From the NCBI GenBank assembly GCA_964622305.1, contig CAZUPR010000035.1:1-15224 (forward strand): a stretch of DNA of 15,224 nucleotides. Direction: 5' to 3'. Source of the stretch: SKKY01 sp964622305. GTDB lineage: Bacteria; Bacillota; Peptococcia; Peptococcales; SKKY01. How positions within the stretch are numbered: the first letter of the stretch is position 1; each line of letters opens with the position of its first letter. Positions 1 through 7,767 of this stretch are shown here, one piece after another. The translations under genes and the position numbers were made by a program. The notes below the pieces were generated by a model that saw only the letters and a program-made list of their open reading frames with translations, made no database searches and was not told the DNA's origin.

Positions 1-39
1 ATGGATATATGTATATAAGACCATAAAAAATTAACATTT

Positions 40-102
40 GGGGACGCAACATTTTATCTGATATTGGAGTTATTCTAATATCAGATAAAATGTTGCGTCC
101 CC
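40..102 (-). repeat. Full palindromic GGGACGCAACATT repeat (copy 1)
   Basis: A perfect inverted repeat with 26-bp arms at 40-65 and 77-102 and an 11-nt loop at 66-76. The outer end of each arm begins GGGGACGCAACATTTTATCT. It starts 5 nt after the Nudix stop codon, and on the minus strand it is followed after a short gap by a T-run (TTTTTT), so it could also act as a terminator for the helicase/Nudix operon. It belongs to the same family as the elements at 3486-3535, 8071-8098, 11964-11994 and 13563-13593. The base pairing is read directly; the REP-like or MITE-like nature is inference. Confidence 0.9.
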
Positions 103-107
103 TTTTG

Positions 108-494
108 TTATAGTTTTTCCCTTATTTTTTCTACAACTTCTATATCAGCTGGTAGCCAATTCACAACATCAAGTTCTTCCTTTCTCAACCACCTAGCATC
201 TTGATGTTCCTTCAACTCAATTCTTCCCTCTGCCACTTCTGCCCAATAACAATCCATAATTAGATGAAAATTTGGGTAGGTATATTCAATCTGTATTAGA
301 TGTTCCTTCACATCTATTATCACATCCAGCTCCTCTTTTATTTCACGAATTAAAGCTTGCTGGTGACTTTCTCCAGTCTCTATTTTTCCGCCAGGAAATT
401 CCCAGCCTCCTTTAAATTCTTTGTCCTTCCTCTGGGTTGCCAGAATCTTATCTCCATCCCTTATTATTGCTGCAACAACCTCAATTGTTTTCAT
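108..494 (-). CDS. MutT-like Nudix hydrolase ((deoxy)nucleoside triphosphate pyrophosphohydrolase)
   Basis: A 128-aa Nudix protein, about the normal length for single-domain MutT/NudG-type enzymes. These hydrolyse damaged or non-canonical (d)NTPs, such as 8-oxo-dGTP or modified dCTP, to the monophosphate and pyrophosphate in the cytoplasm. The Nudix box is at residues 36-58: G36, E42, then R50-E51 and E54-E55. The usual Gly near the end of the box is Asp57, a variant I recall in NudG-like (CTP pyrophosphohydrolase) members. The C-terminal WLPAD motif is also typical of this group. The ATG lies 2 nt after the stop of the upstream helicase gene, and its Shine-Dalgarno (AGAGG) lies inside the last codons of that gene, so the two are probably translationally coupled. 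The exact substrate cannot be read from the sequence. Confidence 0.9.
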   Translation of the reverse strand: MKTIEVVAAIIRDGDKILATQRKDKEFKGGWEFPGGKIETGESHQQALIREIKEELDVIIDVKEHLIQIEYTYPNFHLIMDCYWAEVAEGRIELKEHQDARWLRKEELDVVNWLPADIEVVEKIREKL

Positions 495-496
495 TT

Positions 497-3463
497 TTAG
501 CCTCTTTCTTCTATTTTACTTTCTAAGTATTTTAGTATATCTTCTCTCACAGATTTATGCATCCTCATTTTAAACTTTGTTATTTTCCTGTCTCTTCCTG
601 AATTGTCTTTTTTTACCTTTTCTTTTAATTCCAAGACATCAAATTGTCCCATGTAATAGAAGCTGGTTTCCGCATCACTCTTTTTAACTAAAAGATGCTT
701 CCTTTTGCTATCTTTTACATCCTTAACATAACCACTATCAATGCCTCTGCCTATTTGAGACTCCCATAGGAAAATAGAACTGTCTTCAAAGGCATCTGCA
801 TAATCCGGTTTCCCCTCCAAATAAACCTCACCATCATCTGCCTCTTGTTTGTGATAGGTGACAAAAAGAAAAACATCATCCTCTATCTTTTTCATTCCAT
901 ACATTGTTGAAGACAAATCTCTGCCACAACTCATTAGCAAACATATATCTCGTCTGGAATATTTTTGATAAAGTCTGAGTTTACTTTCCGAATGATAGCT
1001 TTCTTTATATCTGGAAAGACCTATATTAACTAAATCCATAATTTCCTGATAAAAAATCCTTTTTCTTAACTTTTCCTTAAAGGAAGGGCCGATAACAAAA
1101 TCATCTTTTCCATTATGTTCAAGGATATTCATTCTGGAATATTGATCCTCTTCCTTGTTATTCGAAACAAATCTTCCTTGCAAGGTTGATACTGCCGATT
1201 CTAAATCTTCCTTTTCTAATATATATCCATCTGTTTCTTTAATTATCAGAGCAAGTTCTCCAAGGCTTAATTCACCAAGGCGTATTAATGTCTTAAGGAT
1301 CAAAAGCTCATGCGGTCTGACACCACTTAAAATAGTGGTTGAAAGATATTGGATGATAACCTTATCCTCTTCTGATAATTCATCATAATCGCTTTCTTTT
1401 TCAACCTTTTCAATCAGGCCATAATATGACTTATATTCCTTGACGATCAGCATGGGATCAACTTCTTCTTTGTCATAGAAATCTGATAAGTTTGGCACTC
1501 GCCCTATTTTGTTTTTTAACTCATAATAATTTTCCCGTATTATAGCTTTAATGCCAGATATTTTATCAATTGAAGCAAAAATTTTTTGTCTGGAAACCTC
1601 ATCAAAATGAATAGTCGACGCGCCAGGAATTGTATTATTCCCGCTTATGACAAATTTCCTTATATTATCCACATTGTAGGTTCGGTCGCCTGAGAGGGCT
1701 ATTGGTATCATAAAATTATTTTTATAGTTCCCTATAAAGTCTAAAATTACCACATACTCTTTATTTTCAGCCTTACGAAGTCCTCTCCCCAATTGCTGTA
1801 CAAAGACCACAGGAGATTTAGTAGGACGCAGCATTATCACCTGATTTATCTCAACAATATCTACGCCTTCGTTCAAAAGCTCAACTGATAAAATGTAATC
1901 CAAAGGTTCTAGCCCATTATCCTGGCCTTCTTCCATTGCCAGTCTTTCAAAAGCATCCTGCCGTTCCTCTTCTGAAGATTCTCCAGTCAAAGCAAGAGTT
2001 CGATATCCTTTTTCATTTAATTTTTTTGAAAGCGCCCTTGCTTCATCAAGCCAACTGCAAAATATAAGGCCCTTCACTCTACTGCCACTATAACCAAAAT
2101 ATTCTGCTTTATTTATTATGTGACTCACTCTATCATCAGCGGTCAAACGATTGAAATCATTTGGAGACAAGTTCATGCTCTTAGGAGCACTCTCGTCAAA
2201 ATCATCCATTATAGAAATGTCCGAAATCCCAAAATAGTGAAAAGGACATAAGAGTTCTTCTTCCATTGCTTTGGCTAATCTTATTTCATAAGCTATTTGA
2301 TAATCAAATATTTCATATATATTTTTTCCCGTTAAATGATCATTACTGGTATCTGGCGTAGCAGTCATACCCAACCAGAGCTTTGGTTTGAAATAATTAA
2401 AAACCTTTTGGTAGACATCAGCACTAGAATGATGTGCTTCATCCAGTACAATAATATCAAATTCATCAGGGTCAAACTTTTTAAGGTGCCTGTCTCTGTT
2501 TACTGTTTGTATGGTCGCAAAAACGAAATCACTCTTATAGTCTGCATATCCCGCTCCAACAATACCCATGCTTACAGATCTTTCAAAGATATTTTTATAT
2601 GCTTTTTTGGATTGAATTGCCAATTGACTCCTATGTACTAAGAATAAAACTTTTTTATAGCCTATTTCTCTTATGGCAAATGCGGATGCATAAGTTTTTC
2701 CTGTCCCCGTTGAAGATATTAAGAGGGCTCTGTCACTACCTGCTTCAACAATTTCTTTTAGCCCATTTATAAACCCAAGCTGCATGGAATTAGGCTCTAA
2801 CCTATACTTTTTAAGAGAAACGACTTCTTCATTTTTTGCTATTTCGCGTTGCTTCTTAATGATATTATATTTTTCATTATATTCTGTTCTAATTTCTGAA
2901 TAATCTCTTGTGTATTCTGAATTCCAAAGCATAGCAAATTCATTAAGAATTTTCTGGGCAACTTCTCCTTCTTCAGTTGAAATTAATTTTGTATTCCATT
3001 CTTTATTCTTGGTTAAAGCAGCACTTGTAATATTAGAACTACCAATTATAACTCTGTAAATCTCCGCATCCCTAAAAATATATCCTTTTGTATGCAGGCC
3101 CATGTTTCCTTTATTTACATCAAATACTTTCAAGGTAATATTTCTCATTTTGCTTAGTTTATCCAAAGCTTTTGGCTCTGAAAAATTAAGGTAATTAGTA
3201 GTTAGAACTTGACCCTTTATCCCCATCTTTTCAAGCTGCTCAAAAGTTTGCAGCATAGGGGTCAGACCACCCATAGTAATAAAGGCGATACTTATCTTAA
3301 ATTCATCACATCTAAGTAATTCATCTTCAATAGATGTAAGAACTTTCCTACCTTCCTTATAGTCATTTGATATAAACTGCGGTCTGTAAGCTAAATTAGA
3401 AGGGTGTGCCTGATTAATATAAGCAGTCTTCATCCCGTCATATATTTCTTGTCTACGTTGCAT
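497..3463 (-). CDS. PLD-nuclease/DEAD-box helicase with DUF3427 C-terminus
   Basis: A 988-aa multidomain protein. An N-terminal phospholipase-D-type nuclease domain (about residues 50-190) has an HxK motif at 124-126 and GSSN at 141-144. It is followed by a superfamily II helicase core: Walker A GTGKT 253-257, DEAH box 341-344, TAT motif 367-369, LNEGVD about 530-535 and QxxGRGxR about 556-563. The remaining roughly 400 residues match my memory of DUF3427, the usual C-terminal partner of this COG3886/COG1061 architecture. It probably binds, unwinds and cuts nucleic acid, in repair or defence. I place the start at the ATG at 3463, which has an AAGGAG site about 12 nt upstream. A longer in-frame reading to 3532 exists, but its extra 23 residues are mostly translated repeat. 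It is followed 2 nt later by the Nudix gene. A domain search would settle the C-terminal assignment. Confidence 0.88.
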   Translation of the reverse strand: MQRRQEIYDGMKTAYINQAHPSNLAYRPQFISNDYKEGRKVLTSIEDELLRCDEFKISIAFITMGGLTPMLQTFEQLEKMGIKGQVLTTNYLNFSEPKALDKLSKMRNITLKVFDVNKGNMGLHTKGYIFRDAEIYRVIIGSSNITSAALTKNKEWNTKLISTEEGEVAQKILNEFAMLWNSEYTRDYSEIRTEYNEKYNIIKKQREIAKNEEVVSLKKYRLEPNSMQLGFINGLKEIVEAGSDRALLISSTGTGKTYASAFAIREIGYKKVLFLVHRSQLAIQSKKAYKNIFERSVSMGIVGAGYADYKSDFVFATIQTVNRDRHLKKFDPDEFDIIVLDEAHHSSADVYQKVFNYFKPKLWLGMTATPDTSNDHLTGKNIYEIFDYQIAYEIRLAKAMEEELLCPFHYFGISDISIMDDFDESAPKSMNLSPNDFNRLTADDRVSHIINKAEYFGYSGSRVKGLIFCSWLDEARALSKKLNEKGYRTLALTGESSEEERQDAFERLAMEEGQDNGLEPLDYILSVELLNEGVDIVEINQVIMLRPTKSPVVFVQQLGRGLRKAENKEYVVILDFIGNYKNNFMIPIALSGDRTYNVDNIRKFVISGNNTIPGASTIHFDEVSRQKIFASIDKISGIKAIIRENYYELKNKIGRVPNLSDFYDKEEVDPMLIVKEYKSYYGLIEKVEKESDYDELSEEDKVIIQYLSTTILSGVRPHELLILKTLIRLGELSLGELALIIKETDGYILEKEDLESAVSTLQGRFVSNNKEEDQYSRMNILEHNGKDDFVIGPSFKEKLRKRIFYQEIMDLVNIGLSRYKESYHSESKLRLYQKYSRRDICLLMSCGRDLSSTMYGMKKIEDDVFLFVTYHKQEADDGEVYLEGKPDYADAFEDSSIFLWESQIGRGIDSGYVKDVKDSKRKHLLVKKSDAETSFYYMGQFDVLELKEKVKKDNSGRDRKITKFKMRMHKSVREDILKYLESKIEERG

Positions 3464-3485
3464 AAGGTTCTCTTTCTCCTTTTTG

Positions 3486-3535
3486 CATTTGGGGACGCAA
3501 CATTCTGTCCGAACAGAATGTTGCGTCCCCAAATG
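3486..3535 (-). repeat. Full palindromic GGGACGCAACATT repeat (copy 2)
   Basis: An inverted repeat with perfect 23-bp arms at 3486-3508 and 3513-3535 and a 4-nt centre. The arm reads CATTTGGGGACGCAACATTC and onward. It lies 11 nt downstream of the stop of the zinc-ribbon gene and just upstream of the helicase ribosome binding site. No T-run follows the hairpin on either strand, so it is not a standard intrinsic terminator, but as RNA it would separate the two genes by a very stable stem. It contains a chance start codon that can wrongly extend the helicase reading frame. Confidence 0.92.
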
Positions 3536-3546
3536 TTAAATGTAAA

Positions 3547-4290
3547 TTACTTATCAGGCCAGTTGTATTTATTCATCTCACTAAATCCTGAAATTCTCCA
3601 GGCCATTTCTATATTTCTTACCAAGCCTGCCCCACAAAATTCGCAAAAGGTCTGGGTATCTTTAATAGGGCCACCACAACTTTGGCAGGTCAAGGCAAAA
3701 TTTTCCTTGCTGTAGTCTTCAAATAAATAGCTCATATCCAAACTATACTTAACCTGAGCTACCCCCGACTCTCTCTTCTTTGGACTTTCTTTTATATATT
3801 TATAGCCCAGAGAAACCTGGAAATTTATTGTAGCTACTTCTTTAGATTTCACATAGTTCCAAATAGAAATTCCATTAAATTTAATTTTATCTATATTTAT
3901 CCTTTCCTCTAAAGTTATGAGATCATCAATTTCAAATTGAACTTTACTCTCAACCGCTTCTGTATTTTCTATTTTTTGCAAGGACAGGATAGACTGTTTC
4001 TCTAGAGCTTCAAAATATATATGAAAAAATTGTTCAACTTTTTTAGAAATTACATTAAACTCAAAGTCCGGAAAATCTTTTTTTATCCTGGGTAAATAAA
4101 GAGTTGTCCCACCTGATACTGATATCGGGGTATTATAATTTTCTTCCTCCAGAGCTTTTAAACCCTTGATAAAATCTGAGGTCCCAAACAATAATCTGGA
4201 TAGTTCTCTTATTTTGTTTCTTGCAGCCAAAACTCCAAGAACAGGCAGGGCTATTGTAAGAGCCCATAAAATTAACTTAGCGTATTCCAT
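3547..4290 (-). CDS. Tim44-like membrane protein with C-terminal zinc ribbon
   Basis: A 247-aa protein. Residues 4-23 are a hydrophobic segment that probably anchors it in the membrane; it has no lipobox or clear cleavage site. Residues about 57-195 resemble the bacterial Tim44-like domain: a LYLPRIKKDFPDF segment followed by an amphipathic helix and a mixed alpha/beta region. The C-terminus has a zinc ribbon with C202-x2-C205 and C216-x2-C219. Tim44-like domains are associated with membranes and protein translocation in mitochondria, but the role of these bacterial zinc-ribbon versions is not established. The start has a GAGGGGGCGG site just upstream and its own candidate promoter. It is bounded upstream by a terminator and downstream by a repeat, so it is probably a single-gene unit. 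The zinc ribbon is certain; the Tim44 match is from memory of the family. Confidence 0.75.
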   Translation of the reverse strand: MEYAKLILWALTIALPVLGVLAARNKIRELSRLLFGTSDFIKGLKALEEENYNTPISVSGGTTLYLPRIKKDFPDFEFNVISKKVEQFFHIYFEALEKQSILSLQKIENTEAVESKVQFEIDDLITLEERINIDKIKFNGISIWNYVKSKEVATINFQVSLGYKYIKESPKKRESGVAQVKYSLDMSYLFEDYSKENFALTCQSCGGPIKDTQTFCEFCGAGLVRNIEMAWRISGFSEMNKYNWPDK

Positions 4291-4319
4291 AAGTCCGCCC
4301 CCTCTATCCTATTAGAATC

Positions 4320-4348
4320 ATTATACTATATGTATTTGTATAATAAAG
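4320..4348 (-). promoter_or_regulatory. Candidate promoter of the Tim44-like gene
   Basis: A perfect -10 TATAAT on the minus strand (4320-4325), with a weak -35 CTTTAT (4343-4348) at 17-bp spacing. Transcription would start near 4313, giving a 5' UTR of about 22 nt that holds the Shine-Dalgarno. Its position just after the upstream terminator fits an independent transcription unit. The region is very AT-rich, so a chance match is possible. Confidence 0.4.
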
Positions 4349-4353
4349 AAGAT

Positions 4354-4387
4354 TAAAAAAGTCCTGGCCAATTTTAGACCAGGACTT
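4354..4387 (-). terminator. Intrinsic terminator of the lipoprotein/pilin unit
   Basis: On the minus strand, AAGTCCTGG (4387-4379) pairs with CCAGGACTT (4367-4359) across an 11-nt loop, and the stem runs into TTTTTTAA. The stem and T-run are in the right order for minus-strand transcripts ending 32 nt after the pilin-like gene. Confidence 0.88.
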
Positions 4388-4418
4388 GATGATGACTTTA
4401 GTTTTCTTAAATCAATAC

Positions 4419-4886
4419 TTAAAATTCAAAAATGAGAACACGAAGATGCCCTATAAATACATATCTACCACTTTCCAATGTTGCGGAGCCGGCACTAGTA
4501 GCATCCCAATAAATATTAACATTATCATTTTGTGATTTTGCTGGTATATCATAGCCAAACAAAGCTGCAATCTCTTCACCATGGTCTTGCCGAACATGAT
4601 CAGCTCCGTGATATATTCCTTTATCATTAACTGTTATATAAGTTACACTTGAATTTGGAATATTTACTCCTTCAATACTATAGCGTTGATAACTGGGCGA
4701 ATATACTTCTTTTCCCATTTGATTAGCAATATCTCTTGCTTCTTTTGCCCTGTCAATGGCAGCAAAAAGATTGGGCATCAGGACTGCTGAAAGAATAGCG
4801 ATTATAGAAATAACCACCAGTAATTCAATCAGGGTCATGCCTTTTTGATTGTTTTTTATATTTTTATTTAAAGTCATATTTATCAT
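4419..4886 (-). CDS. Type IV pilin-like / pseudopilin protein
   Basis: About 155 aa with a class III prepilin leader. A short basic leader ends in Lys-Gly (G16), cut before M17, followed by TLIELLVVISIIAILSAV with the conserved Glu at mature position 5. A prepilin peptidase would cut and N-methylate it. The mature C-terminal domain (about 139 aa) has no motif I recognise. I chose the ATG at 4886; an ATG at 4877 is also possible. A GTG at 4943 would overlap the upstream lipoprotein gene by 8 nt but gives an unusually long, uncharged leader. No other pilus or type II secretion genes (ATPase, PilC, peptidase) lie in the window, so it depends on machinery elsewhere. It probably shares a transcript with the lipoprotein, since a terminator follows it. 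Confidence 0.85.
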   Translation of the reverse strand: MINMTLNKNIKNNQKGMTLIELLVVISIIAILSAVLMPNLFAAIDRAKEARDIANQMGKEVYSPSYQRYSIEGVNIPNSSVTYITVNDKGIYHGADHVRQDHGEEIAALFGYDIPAKSQNDNVNIYWDATSAGSATLESGRYVFIGHLRVLIFEF

Positions 4887-4935
4887 CACATAAATCACCC
4901 ACTCCATATATGTATCGGTTGATTTGTAATGATTC

Positions 4936-6036
4936 TTAATCACTTACAGAAGCAGCCTTGTAATATGGTGTATCACTTATTGAATTGTACTCTACTAAAA
5001 ACCAGGCATGCTGCTTAGTTTCGGGATAGAACATATGGAGCACCCGCACTCCACCAAATTGTTCATGATACCATGCTTCCAAAAGCTCAGCATCAAAAAC
5101 TGCTGGTCCTTCTTCCTTTATTTGCATTTTTAAACTATGGTATTGCTGGCTATAACGCTCACTAGCCATTAGCATGTCTTGTAATTCGTATTTGTAGGGA
5201 TCTGAATAAGTAGCCAAACGGCTGCCTATATATTTTTCTATATCTTCATAGGGCACAAACTCCTCCTGGCCTGCCCTTGCCTTGCGTTCTGATGGATCCA
5301 GTTCCTGGTTAAAAACATAGAGCTCATAAGCATCTAAGAGTTTATCTCCACCATCTCTATAGAAATAGTCCCAGGATGTTTTTTCCAAGCCTAAAGTTAG
5401 TAAAGGCTTAAAATACTCCTTAATAAACTCTTCTTTTTCCTTATCATTTGCCAAGCTGACTGGAGTAAATTTTTCAAATTTGTAGGTTTTCAATCTTTCG
5501 GCAAATTCCAGACTAGCAGTGGACAAATCAACATCAGAATTATCCATCCATTCTGCAAGGTCTTTGGCATCCTTTTCTTTAATTTTCTTTAATTTATCAT
5601 CAAGAGTATCAAGATAGGCCTGGCTATAGAACCAAACTGGGTAGTTATCGATATCCATCAGGTAAAAATTTTCTAGTTCCTTGCTGGACCAGTTAGCCTC
5701 CAGACTAGCCTCAGCCTTTATGCCACTGCCAGTAAGATAAAGAGTGTCATCTTTAATTTTCCACTTAAGATTAAGATCCTGATCGCCCTTTTTCAGAATA
5801 GCTTTACCATTTTCTTTAAAAGTCAGGTTTAGGTCTACACCCAGTTTATCTTTAACAGGGCCATTGTAGCCCGGTAGCTCGATATTTAAGCCCGGCCAAG
5901 TGGTAGATATTAATACATCTTTAAACATACTATTTTCCCCTCCCTGACTGTCAGCTCGCTGACAAGAAGCAAGTAAAACTGTGAGACCGATTACCAAAAT
6001 GAGAATTAAAAAGGGACTAGTTAAAATATTTTTCAC
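4936..6036 (-). CDS. Large lipoprotein of unknown function
   Basis: A 366-aa secreted lipoprotein. A short basic start and a long hydrophobic core end in a lipobox (LLASC) with the lipidated Cys at about residue 25. The mature part begins with a stretch resembling small beta-rich lipoprotein domains (a Thr-Trp-Pro-Gly segment, then alternating beta-like strands with LTFKENGKAIL and WKIKDDTLYL). It continues as a charged, helix-rich region with many Lys/Glu and Tyr/Trp. I recognise no catalytic motif. The GTG at 6036 is preferred because a GGGGGTG site lies 9 nt upstream; a TTG two codons earlier is too close to it. It lies directly upstream of the pilin-like gene with no terminator between, so the two may act together at the cell surface. 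Confidence 0.8.
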   Translation of the reverse strand: MKNILTSPFLILILVIGLTVLLASCQRADSQGGENSMFKDVLISTTWPGLNIELPGYNGPVKDKLGVDLNLTFKENGKAILKKGDQDLNLKWKIKDDTLYLTGSGIKAEASLEANWSSKELENFYLMDIDNYPVWFYSQAYLDTLDDKLKKIKEKDAKDLAEWMDNSDVDLSTASLEFAERLKTYKFEKFTPVSLANDKEKEEFIKEYFKPLLTLGLEKTSWDYFYRDGGDKLLDAYELYVFNQELDPSERKARAGQEEFVPYEDIEKYIGSRLATYSDPYKYELQDMLMASERYSQQYHSLKMQIKEEGPAVFDAELLEAWYHEQFGGVRVLHMFYPETKQHAWFLVEYNSISDTPYYKAASVSD

Positions 6037-6097
6037 TTTCAAACACCCCCAAGTATATAACTATACTATACCCATTTTTTTGCTTTCATATTCCAGA

Positions 6098-6613
6098 TCA
6101 GATGACTTGACAACCCAAGGTGTTTTTCATTTCTTCAAGGGCAAACTTATGGGCATCAGGGTTAAATGAGGCCACTCCATCCTTATAAACCGTCACATTA
6201 TAGTTGATATTTCTGGCATCGGCGGCACTATAAAGGACACAGATATTTGTGTTCACTCCTACCAGGGAGATGTCCAAGATTCCCTTTTCCCTTAAGTAAA
6301 GATCCAAATCTGTCCCATAAAAAGCACTGTAACGCCTTTTTTTTATAATCTTATCGCCTTCAAGTGGGGCAAGTTCATCAATAATCTGACCGCCTTCGGA
6401 ACCTGCCAGTGAGTGCGATGGAAACATAAGAAACTCTTTATCGTCTGGCTCGTGGCTGTCACAAATATAGATGATTGGATTTCCCTCCGCTCTGTACTCC
6501 TCAATTTTTGTTTTGATAAAAGGAACTATTTCCCTGCCAGCAGCTCCAGTTTCCAGGATTGCCCCCTCATCAATAAAGTCCTTTAACATGTCAATTACTA
6601 GTAAAGCCTTCAT
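6098..6613 (-). CDS. Isochorismatase/nicotinamidase-family cysteine hydrolase
   Basis: A 171-aa cytoplasmic alpha/beta hydrolase of the isochorismatase-like superfamily, of usual length. The catalytic triad is visible: D8 in the LVIDML strand, K92 just before RRYSAF, and C125 in VGVNTNICVLYSA, with the expected cis-peptide region before it. A DxH pair (about D52/H54) followed by FPSH resembles the metal site of nicotinamidases, so nicotinamide to nicotinate in NAD recycling is the best guess, but related members cleave other amides. The ATG at 6613 has a strong GGAGG 9 nt upstream; the ATG at 6619 is too close to it. It follows the broken AlbA_2 regulator by about 20 nt and has no obvious promoter of its own. 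Confidence 0.85.
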   Translation of the reverse strand: MKALLVIDMLKDFIDEGAILETGAAGREIVPFIKTKIEEYRAEGNPIIYICDSHEPDDKEFLMFPSHSLAGSEGGQIIDELAPLEGDKIIKKRRYSAFYGTDLDLYLREKGILDISLVGVNTNICVLYSAADARNINYNVTVYKDGVASFNPDAHKFALEEMKNTLGCQVI

Positions 6614-6633
6614 TTCCATCAACCTCCTTATTT

Positions 6634-7690
6634 TTATTCATTATTTTTTTTTATTTTTTTTATACTGTAAGATGTTCCTGGCCCGCTTCCCTCTTTTATT
6701 ATAAAATCCTTTTCCAATAAATTATTAAGGACTCTTAGGGTTTTAGATTTATTAAAACCTGATTGAATATCTAACTCATTCCTGTTTAGCTCTTCTTCAT
6801 CTTCCAGCAAACGGTAAATTACTTTTTCGTCTTTTGATAAACTGTGGTTGTCTTTATCCAATACTGGGAGGACAACCCTGATAAAGTTCTCACTAATTTT
6901 AAACTTAGGCTTTGTAATGCTATCTTCATAGGTTTTATATATTTTCCTTACCCCAGTTCCAAATTGTTCAATAAGATCAAGTCTATAAAATACTCCGGAT
7001 ATGATTGGGTTTCTTAAAATTGATACTTGTTCATGCAAATAATCCTCGATAGTGAGCCCTTGAGGTAAGCCACCGGGGGAACTTATTTCTACTCTATCAT
7101 CGTACATTGCAATTTGTATATGTGCACTTATATCCCATAACCTTGTCGAGTATTTGATTTATATTTTTGCCAAATCTGACTATATCTACACCTGATAGAT
7201 TATTATCATTTTCATCGGCAAAAAGTTCAGCTGCCATATTATAATAGCCATCTTTATCATATAATTTTAAGGTCTTTAATATTTCAATAGAGAGCTTTTC
7301 TATTCCTGCAACATTTTTTAATTTTCCTTCCAGAACTATAAAATCTAAATCTTGTCTTCTTGATTTGGTTCCCTCATAATCTAAATTCAAACCTTCAAGG
7401 GCCAAACGGTTTAATTCCAGGCGATCCACCTCTACTGTAGATGTATCTGATCTCTTATAGGCCTTGCCCTTGTAGTAATAAGGTGTATCCATTCCCTTAA
7501 AGACCTCTAAAAAGATAAGTTTTTTGCCTGCAATTTCTTTTATATTTAATTTGAATTTTGGCTGAGGCTCAATGGAATCATTAATCATGTTTTCGATACT
7601 CAATTTTTTTTCCTCAACTGATGATAGACCTTTAATTTGCCCATCGTCATCAAGACCAAATACAATTTGTCCGTCCCTATAATTATCGCT
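6634..7690 (-). pseudogene. Broken AlbA_2/HATPase_c_4 transcriptional regulator
   Basis: Remains of a COG2865-type protein (AlbA_2 DNA-binding domain, RecG-like HATPase_c_4 region, winged helix), normally about 450-500 aa. From 7690 one frame reads GQIVFGLDDDGQIKGL, a classic AlbA_2 core, but an in-frame stop at 7691-7693 cuts off the usual start, so the N-terminal part is missing. This frame runs to 7097. The second half is in another frame: LWDISAHIQIAMYDDRVEI, then SPGGLP, RNP and FGTG motifs, and a C-terminal winged helix ending at 6634. At about 7138-7142 the text jumps from ILDK to LWDI. Roughly 60-70 residues of the family consensus, including the region with the conserved Asn-Ala-x-x-His motif, are gone, with a frameshift. 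A short ATG frame (MINNQTNKIK, from 7718) may be the original start. The size of the losses rests on family memory. Confidence 0.85.
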
Positions 7691-7767
7691 TTATCTTGTT
7701 CGTTTGATTGTTAATCATAACACCAAAATGGTTTCCATTTGATATAATTGCAAGAAGGGTGATGCTA

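Noticed and set aside
2336..2641. Plus-strand open frame of about 100 codons opposite the helicase gene
   Set aside because: It is antisense to conserved helicase motifs, has no ribosome binding site and resembles no protein family.
3486..3535. The palindrome as an intrinsic terminator of the zinc-ribbon gene
   Set aside because: The stem is strong enough, but no T-run follows it on either strand.
7740..7748. TGATATAAT as an extended -10 promoter for the DUF1294 gene
   Set aside because: Transcription would start around 7755, within the Shine-Dalgarno, leaving almost no leader, and no -35 is suitably placed.
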